Assembly: GCA_025965635.1 (NCBI GenBank)
Contig: JAOPWO010000188.1
Location: 1-7,599 of the forward strand
Length of the DNA: 7,599 nt
DNA from: Modestobacter sp.
GTDB taxonomy: Bacteria; Actinomycetota; Actinomycetes; Mycobacteriales; Geodermatophilaceae
Direction: 5' to 3'
Below, in pieces: positions 4,127 to 7,599 of this stretch (position 1 is the stretch's first letter; each line of letters starts with the position of its first letter). A model generated the notes under the pieces. That model was given only the letters and a program-made list of their open reading frames with translations, did no database searches and was not told the origin of the DNA. The position numbers and the translations under genes were made by a program.

Positions 4127-6712
4127 ATGGTTGCCGACACCTCTGCCCCGGACAGCACTGCCCCGGGAACGGCCGGCGGCGTACCCGAGAAGCCGTCCCT
4201 GGACGGCCTCGAGGACAAGTGGGTCGCCCGCTGGGCCGCCGACGACACGTACGCCTTCGACCGGGCCGCGGCACTGTCCGCCCCGCGCGACCAGACCTAC
4301 GCCATCGACACCCCGCCGCCGACCGCCAGCGGGTCGCTGCACGTGGGGCACGTGTTCAGCTACACCCACACCGACTTCGTCGCCCGCTACCAGCGGATGC
4401 GCGGCAAGCACGTCTTCTACCCGATGGGCTGGGACGACAACGGGCTGCCCACCGAGCGGCGCGTGCAGAACTACTACGGCGTGCGCTGCGACCCCTCGCT
4501 CCCCTACGACGACTCGTTCGAGCCCCCGGCCAAGCCGGGCAAGGACCAGCAGCCGATCTCCCGGCGCAACTTCGTCGAGCTGTGCATGCGGCTGACCGAG
4601 GAGGACGAGCGCACCTTCGAGGAGCTGTGGCGCCGGGTCGCGCTGTCGGTCGACTGGACCAACGTCTACCGGACCATCTCGGAGACCTCACGGGCCACCG
4701 CGCAGCGGATGTTCCTGCACAACCTGGCCCGCGGCGAGGCCTACGCGCAGGAGGCCCCGACCCTCTGGGACGTCACCTTCCGCACCGCGGTCGCCCAGGC
4801 GGAGCTCGAGGACCGGGAGCGCCCGGGTGCCTACCACCGCATCGGGTTCGCCGGCCCGTCCGGTGACCCGGTGTTCATCGAGACCACCCGGCCGGAGCTG
4901 CTGCCGGCCTGCGTCGCGCTGGTCGCGCACCCGGACGACGCCCGGTACCAGCCGCTGTTCGGGAAGACCGTGCGGACGCCGCTGTTCGGCGTCGAGGTGC
5001 CGGTCGTGGCGCATCGCCTCGCCGAGCCGGACAAGGGCTCGGGCATCGCGATGATCTGCACCTTCGGCGACCTCAACGACGTCACCTGGTGGCGGGAGCT
5101 GCAGCTGCCGACCCGCGCCGTCATCGGCTGGGACGGCCGGTTCGTCGCCGACCCGCCGGCCGACGTGCCCGCTGACGTCTACGCGGAGCTGGCCGGCAAG
5201 ACGTCGTTCAGCGCGCAGCAGCGGATCGTGGAGCTGCTCCGCGAGTCCGGTGACCTGGAGGGCGACCCCAAGCCGATCACCCACCCGGTGAAGTTCTTCG
5301 AGAAGGGCGAGCGCCCGCTGGAGATCGTCACCACCCGCCAGTGGTACATCCGCAACGGCGGCCGGGACGCCGGCCTTCGCGAGGCGCTGCTGGCCCGCGG
5401 CCGGGAGATCCAGTGGGTCCCGGAGCACATGCGGCACCGCTACGAGAACTGGGTCGAGGGGCTCAACGGCGACTGGCTGATCAGCCGCCAGCGGTTCTTC
5501 GGCGTCCCGTTCCCGGTCTGGTACCGCCTCGACGCCGAGGGCGAGCCCGACCACACCGCCCCGATCCTGGCCCCTGAGTCGGCGCTGCCGGTCGACCCGT
5601 CCTCCGACGTGCCCGAGGGGTTCACCGCCGACCAGCGCGGCGTGCCGGGCGGTTTCATGGCCGACCCCGACGTGATGGACACCTGGGCGACGTCGTCGCT
5701 GTCGCCCCAGGTCTCCTCCGGCTGGGACACCGACCCGGAGCTGTTCGCGCACGTCTTCCCGATGGACCTGCGTCCCCAGGCGCACGACATCATCCGCACC
5801 TGGCTGTTCTCCACCGTGGTGCGGGCGCACTACGAGCACGGTCAGGTGCCCTGGTCGCACGCGGCGATCTCCGGGTTCGTGGTCGACCCCGACCGCAAGA
5901 AGATGTCGAAGTCCAAGGGCAACGCCACGACGCCGATCGACGTCCTGGAGCGGTACGGGACCGATGCCGTCCGCTGGCGCGCCGCCGGCGCCCGGCCCGG
6001 TGCCGACAGCCCGTTCGACGAGACGCAGATGAAGGTCGGCCGCCGGCTGGCCATGAAGATCCTCAACGTGGGGAAGTTCGTGCTGGGGCTCGGGGCCTCC
6101 ACCGGGCTGACCGCCGCCGACGTCACCGAGCCGCTGGACCGCGCACTGCTCACCCGGCTGGCCACGGTCGTCGACGAGGCGACGGCGGCGCTGGAGGCCT
6201 ACAACTACACCCGCGCGCTCGAGGTCGCCGAGACGTTCTTCTGGTCGTTCTGCGACGACTACGTGGAGCTGGTCAAGACCCGGGCCTACGGCGACGACGC
6301 CGCCGCGGTGTCCGCGCTGGCGACGCTGGCGCTGGCCCTGTCGGTGCAGCTGCGGCTGTTCGCGCCGGTGCTGCCGTTCGTCACCGAGGAGGTCTGGTCC
6401 TGGTGGCAGACCGGCTCGGTGCACCGGGCTCCGTGGCCGGTGGCCTCCGAGCTGCCGACCGGTGGGGACCCGGTGGTGCTGACCGTGGCCGCCGAGGCGC
6501 TGGCCGCGGTGCGCAAGGCGAAGTCCGAGGCCAAGCAGTCGATGCGCGCCGACGTCGCCTCGGCGGTGGTGACCGCTCCGGAGGCCCAGGTGCCGATGGT
6601 CGAGTCCGTGCGGGTCGACCTGACCAATGCCGGGCGGATCGCCGAGCTCAGCGCGGTGGCCGGCGACGGGCCGCTGCGGGTGGACGTCGTGCTGGCGCAG
6701 CCGGCCGGGTAG
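4127..6712 (+). CDS. valS: Valyl-tRNA synthetase, archaeal/rickettsial type
   Basis: An 861-residue class I aminoacyl-tRNA synthetase that charges tRNA-Val in the cytosol. The catalytic HIGH motif is HVGH (72-75) within PPPTASGSLHVGH; KMSKS is at 592-596. The CP1 editing domain spans roughly 205-380, with FIETTRPELLPACVALVAHP (250-269) and GSGIAMICTFGDLNDVTWW (304-322). The segments YPMGWDDNGLPTERRVQ (98-114), CTFGD (311-315) and HPVKFFEKGERPLEIVTTRQW (386-406) are hallmarks of the archaeal and Rickettsia-like ValRS class, not of the common bacterial form, which has a TDHAGIATQ-type segment. The anticodon-binding region is about 670-790. The C-terminus lacks the long lysine/glutamate-rich coiled coil that ends typical bacterial ValRS. 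ATG 4127 is chosen over ATG 4118, which lies inside the predicted -10. Divergent from folC, convergent with clpX. Confidence 0.97.
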   Translation: MVADTSAPDSTAPGTAGGVPEKPSLDGLEDKWVARWAADDTYAFDRAAALSAPRDQTYAIDTPPPTASGSLHVGHVFSYTHTDFVARYQRMRGKHVFYPMGWDDNGLPTERRVQNYYGVRCDPSLPYDDSFEPPAKPGKDQQPISRRNFVELCMRLTEEDERTFEELWRRVALSVDWTNVYRTISETSRATAQRMFLHNLARGEAYAQEAPTLWDVTFRTAVAQAELEDRERPGAYHRIGFAGPSGDPVFIETTRPELLPACVALVAHPDDARYQPLFGKTVRTPLFGVEVPVVAHRLAEPDKGSGIAMICTFGDLNDVTWWRELQLPTRAVIGWDGRFVADPPADVPADVYAELAGKTSFSAQQRIVELLRESGDLEGDPKPITHPVKFFEKGERPLEIVTTRQWYIRNGGRDAGLREALLARGREIQWVPEHMRHRYENWVEGLNGDWLISRQRFFGVPFPVWYRLDAEGEPDHTAPILAPESALPVDPSSDVPEGFTADQRGVPGGFMADPDVMDTWATSSLSPQVSSGWDTDPELFAHVFPMDLRPQAHDIIRTWLFSTVVRAHYEHGQVPWSHAAISGFVVDPDRKKMSKSKGNATTPIDVLERYGTDAVRWRAAGARPGADSPFDETQMKVGRRLAMKILNVGKFVLGLGASTGLTAADVTEPLDRALLTRLATVVDEATAALEAYNYTRALEVAETFFWSFCDDYVELVKTRAYGDDAAAVSALATLALALSVQLRLFAPVLPFVTEEVWSWWQTGSVHRAPWPVASELPTGGDPVVLTVAAEALAAVRKAKSEAKQSMRADVASAVVTAPEAQVPMVESVRVDLTNAGRIAELSAVAGDGPLRVDVVLAQPAG

Positions 6713-6731
6713 CCCCGCTCCGGGCGTCGAC

Positions 6732-6750
6732 CTGGCCGGTGGCCGGCCAG
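6732..6750. terminator. First hairpin after valS
   Basis: CTGGCCGG (6732-6739) pairs with CCGGCCAG (6743-6750) around a 3-base loop, a perfect 8-bp stem starting 19 bases after the valS stop. It may assist the larger hairpin downstream. No U-tract follows. Confidence 0.45.
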
Positions 6751-6768
6751 CGCTTGCGGGCCCCGGAA

Positions 6769-6811
6769 CGCAGGACGGCCCGCCTCCCCGAGGGGGGCGG
6801 GCCGTCCTGCG
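6769..6811. terminator. Strong bidirectional terminator between valS and clpX
   Basis: The arm CGCAGGACGGCCCGCC (6769-6784) is the exact reverse complement of 6796-6811, giving a 16-bp stem. The 11-base loop (TCCCCGAGGGG) can add C-G pairs after a bulged T. It sits between convergent valS and clpX, ending 7 bases before the clpX stop codon, so it should stop transcripts from both sides. No U-tract is present on either strand, as is usual in this type of genome. Confidence 0.85.
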
Positions 6812-6818
6812 CGACGGA

Positions 6819-7599
6819 CTACGCGGACTTCTCGCGGTTCACGCGGGAGGGCTTGCGGGGCACGATCGTCGGGGCCACGCGCTCCAGCACGACGTCCTTG
6901 GTGATGACGACGGTCGCCACGTCCTCGCGGCTCGGGACGTCGTACATCACCGACTGGAGGACCTCCTCCATGATGGCCCGCAGCCCGCGGGCACCGGTGC
7001 CGCGCAGGATCGCCTGGTCGGCGATCGCCTCGAGGGCGTCGTCGGTGAACTCCAGCTCCACCCCGTCGAGGTCGAACAGCTTCCGGTACTGGCGCACCAG
7101 GGCGTTCTTCGGCTCGGTGAGGATGTTGATCAGCGCCTCGCGGTCCAGCTTCTGCACGCTGGTGATCACCGGGAGCCGGCCGATGAACTCGGGGATCATG
7201 CCGAACTTCAGCAGGTCCTCGGGCATGACCTCGGCGAAGGCGTTGGCCTGCTCGATCTCGGCCTTGCCGCGGACCTCGGCGCCGAAGCCGATGCCCTGCT
7301 TGCCGACCCGCTGCTCGATGACCTTGTCCAGGCCGGCGAACGCGCCACCGACGATGAACAGCACGTTGGTGGTGTCGATCTGGATGAACTCCTGGTGCGG
7401 GTGCTTGCGCCCACCCTGGGGCGGCACCGACGCGGTCGTCCCCTCCAGGATCTTCAGCAGCGCCTGCTGCACGCCCTCGCCAGAGACGTCGCGGGTGATC
7501 GACGGGTTCTCGCTCTTGCGGGCGATCTTGTCGACCTCGTCGATGTAGATGATCCCGGTCTCGGCGCGCTTGACGTCGTAGTCGGCCGCCTGGATCAGC
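6819..7599 (-). CDS. clpX: ClpX, ATP-dependent unfoldase of ClpXP, C-terminal part (5' end beyond window)
   Basis: The last 259 residues, in an open frame from the window edge to a TAG at 6819-6821. ClpX is a hexameric AAA+ unfoldase that feeds substrates into the ClpP chamber in the cytosol. Visible: Walker B GIIYIDEVDKIARKS near the top of the fragment, the pore-2 region SITRDVSGEGVQQALLKIL, the ClpP-docking IGF loop (KQGIGFGAEV), the FGMIPEFIGRLPV segment with the arginine finger, and sensor 2 GTGARGLRAIMEEVL in the small domain. The zinc-binding N-domain, Walker A and the GYVG pore loop, about 165 residues, must lie beyond position 7599. The tail (VPRKPSRVNREKSA) is basic. No damage is seen. 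It is convergent with valS across a strong hairpin. In actinobacteria clpP genes usually lie just upstream of clpX, so clpP1/clpP2 are expected outside the window. Confidence 0.97.
   Translation of the reverse strand, partial: LIQAADYDVKRAETGIIYIDEVDKIARKSENPSITRDVSGEGVQQALLKILEGTTASVPPQGGRKHPHQEFIQIDTTNVLFIVGGAFAGLDKVIEQRVGKQGIGFGAEVRGKAEIEQANAFAEVMPEDLLKFGMIPEFIGRLPVITSVQKLDREALINILTEPKNALVRQYRKLFDLDGVELEFTDDALEAIADQAILRGTGARGLRAIMEEVLQSVMYDVPSREDVATVVITKDVVLERVAPTIVPRKPSRVNREKSA

Noticed and set aside
4108..4248. Extension of folC upstream into valS (up to 526 residues)
   Set aside because: It would overlap the valS N-terminal coding region by more than 100 bp and the added residues are unlike FolC. 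The short version to ATG 4128 is kept only as an alternative.
4688..6424. 578-codon minus-strand open frame opposite valS
   Set aside because: Antisense to conserved valS blocks including CP1 and KMSKS; composition is that of a reverse-complement shadow.
1..7599. CRISPR array, tRNA, rRNA, insertion sequence, attachment site or replication origin
   Set aside because: No regularly spaced direct repeats, cloverleaf-like CCA-ended sequences, transposase or integrase coding, or clustered DnaA-like boxes were seen.

Overview
The window is very GC-rich chromosomal DNA with dense, short-gapped genes and frequent GTG starts. Gene content and order point to a high-GC actinobacterium. By general resemblance of the proteins I would guess the Geodermatophilaceae (Blastococcus, Modestobacter or Geodermatophilus), but that placement is inference. 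Nothing suggests a plasmid, phage or insertion sequence: no transposase, integrase, tRNA, rRNA or CRISPR array is visible.

Layout, left to right: (i) 1-926, minus strand, the first 308 residues of a radical SAM protein of the TIGR03960 type (cut by the window edge); (ii) 927-988, a short gap with a perfect 32-bp palindrome; (iii) 989-1408, minus, ndk; (iv) 1409-1485, a 77-bp divergent regulatory gap with two identical-format inverted repeats, GTCAA-N6-TTGAC; (v) 1486-2236, plus, a two-gene unit of a 73-residue helix-turn-helix protein and a 175-residue stand-alone Clp N-domain protein; (vi) 2240-4107, minus, folC followed by a small DUF4233-type membrane protein, overlapping by 4 bases; (vii) 4108-4126, a 19-bp divergent gap that seems to hold a shared -10 region; (viii) 4127-6712, plus, valS of the archaeal/rickettsial type; (ix) 6713-6818, tandem hairpins between convergent genes; (x) 6819-7599, minus, the C-terminal 259 residues of clpX (cut by the window edge).

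Most of this is the conserved actinobacterial neighbourhood known from Mycobacterium tuberculosis (valS, folC, Rv2446c-type membrane protein, ndk, then rne, with clpX further off). Two things depart from it. The HTH/Clp-N pair sits on the opposite strand inside the folC-DUF4233-ndk run. And valS is divergent from folC rather than in line with it, and it encodes a different class of ValRS from that of M. tuberculosis. The most interesting candidate for an undescribed system is the HTH/Clp-N cassette: a likely DNA-binding protein, a ClpC-like substrate/adaptor-binding domain with no ATPase, and tandem palindromes that overlap the predicted promoters of both the cassette and ndk. Its function is not known to me and is proposed only as a hypothesis.
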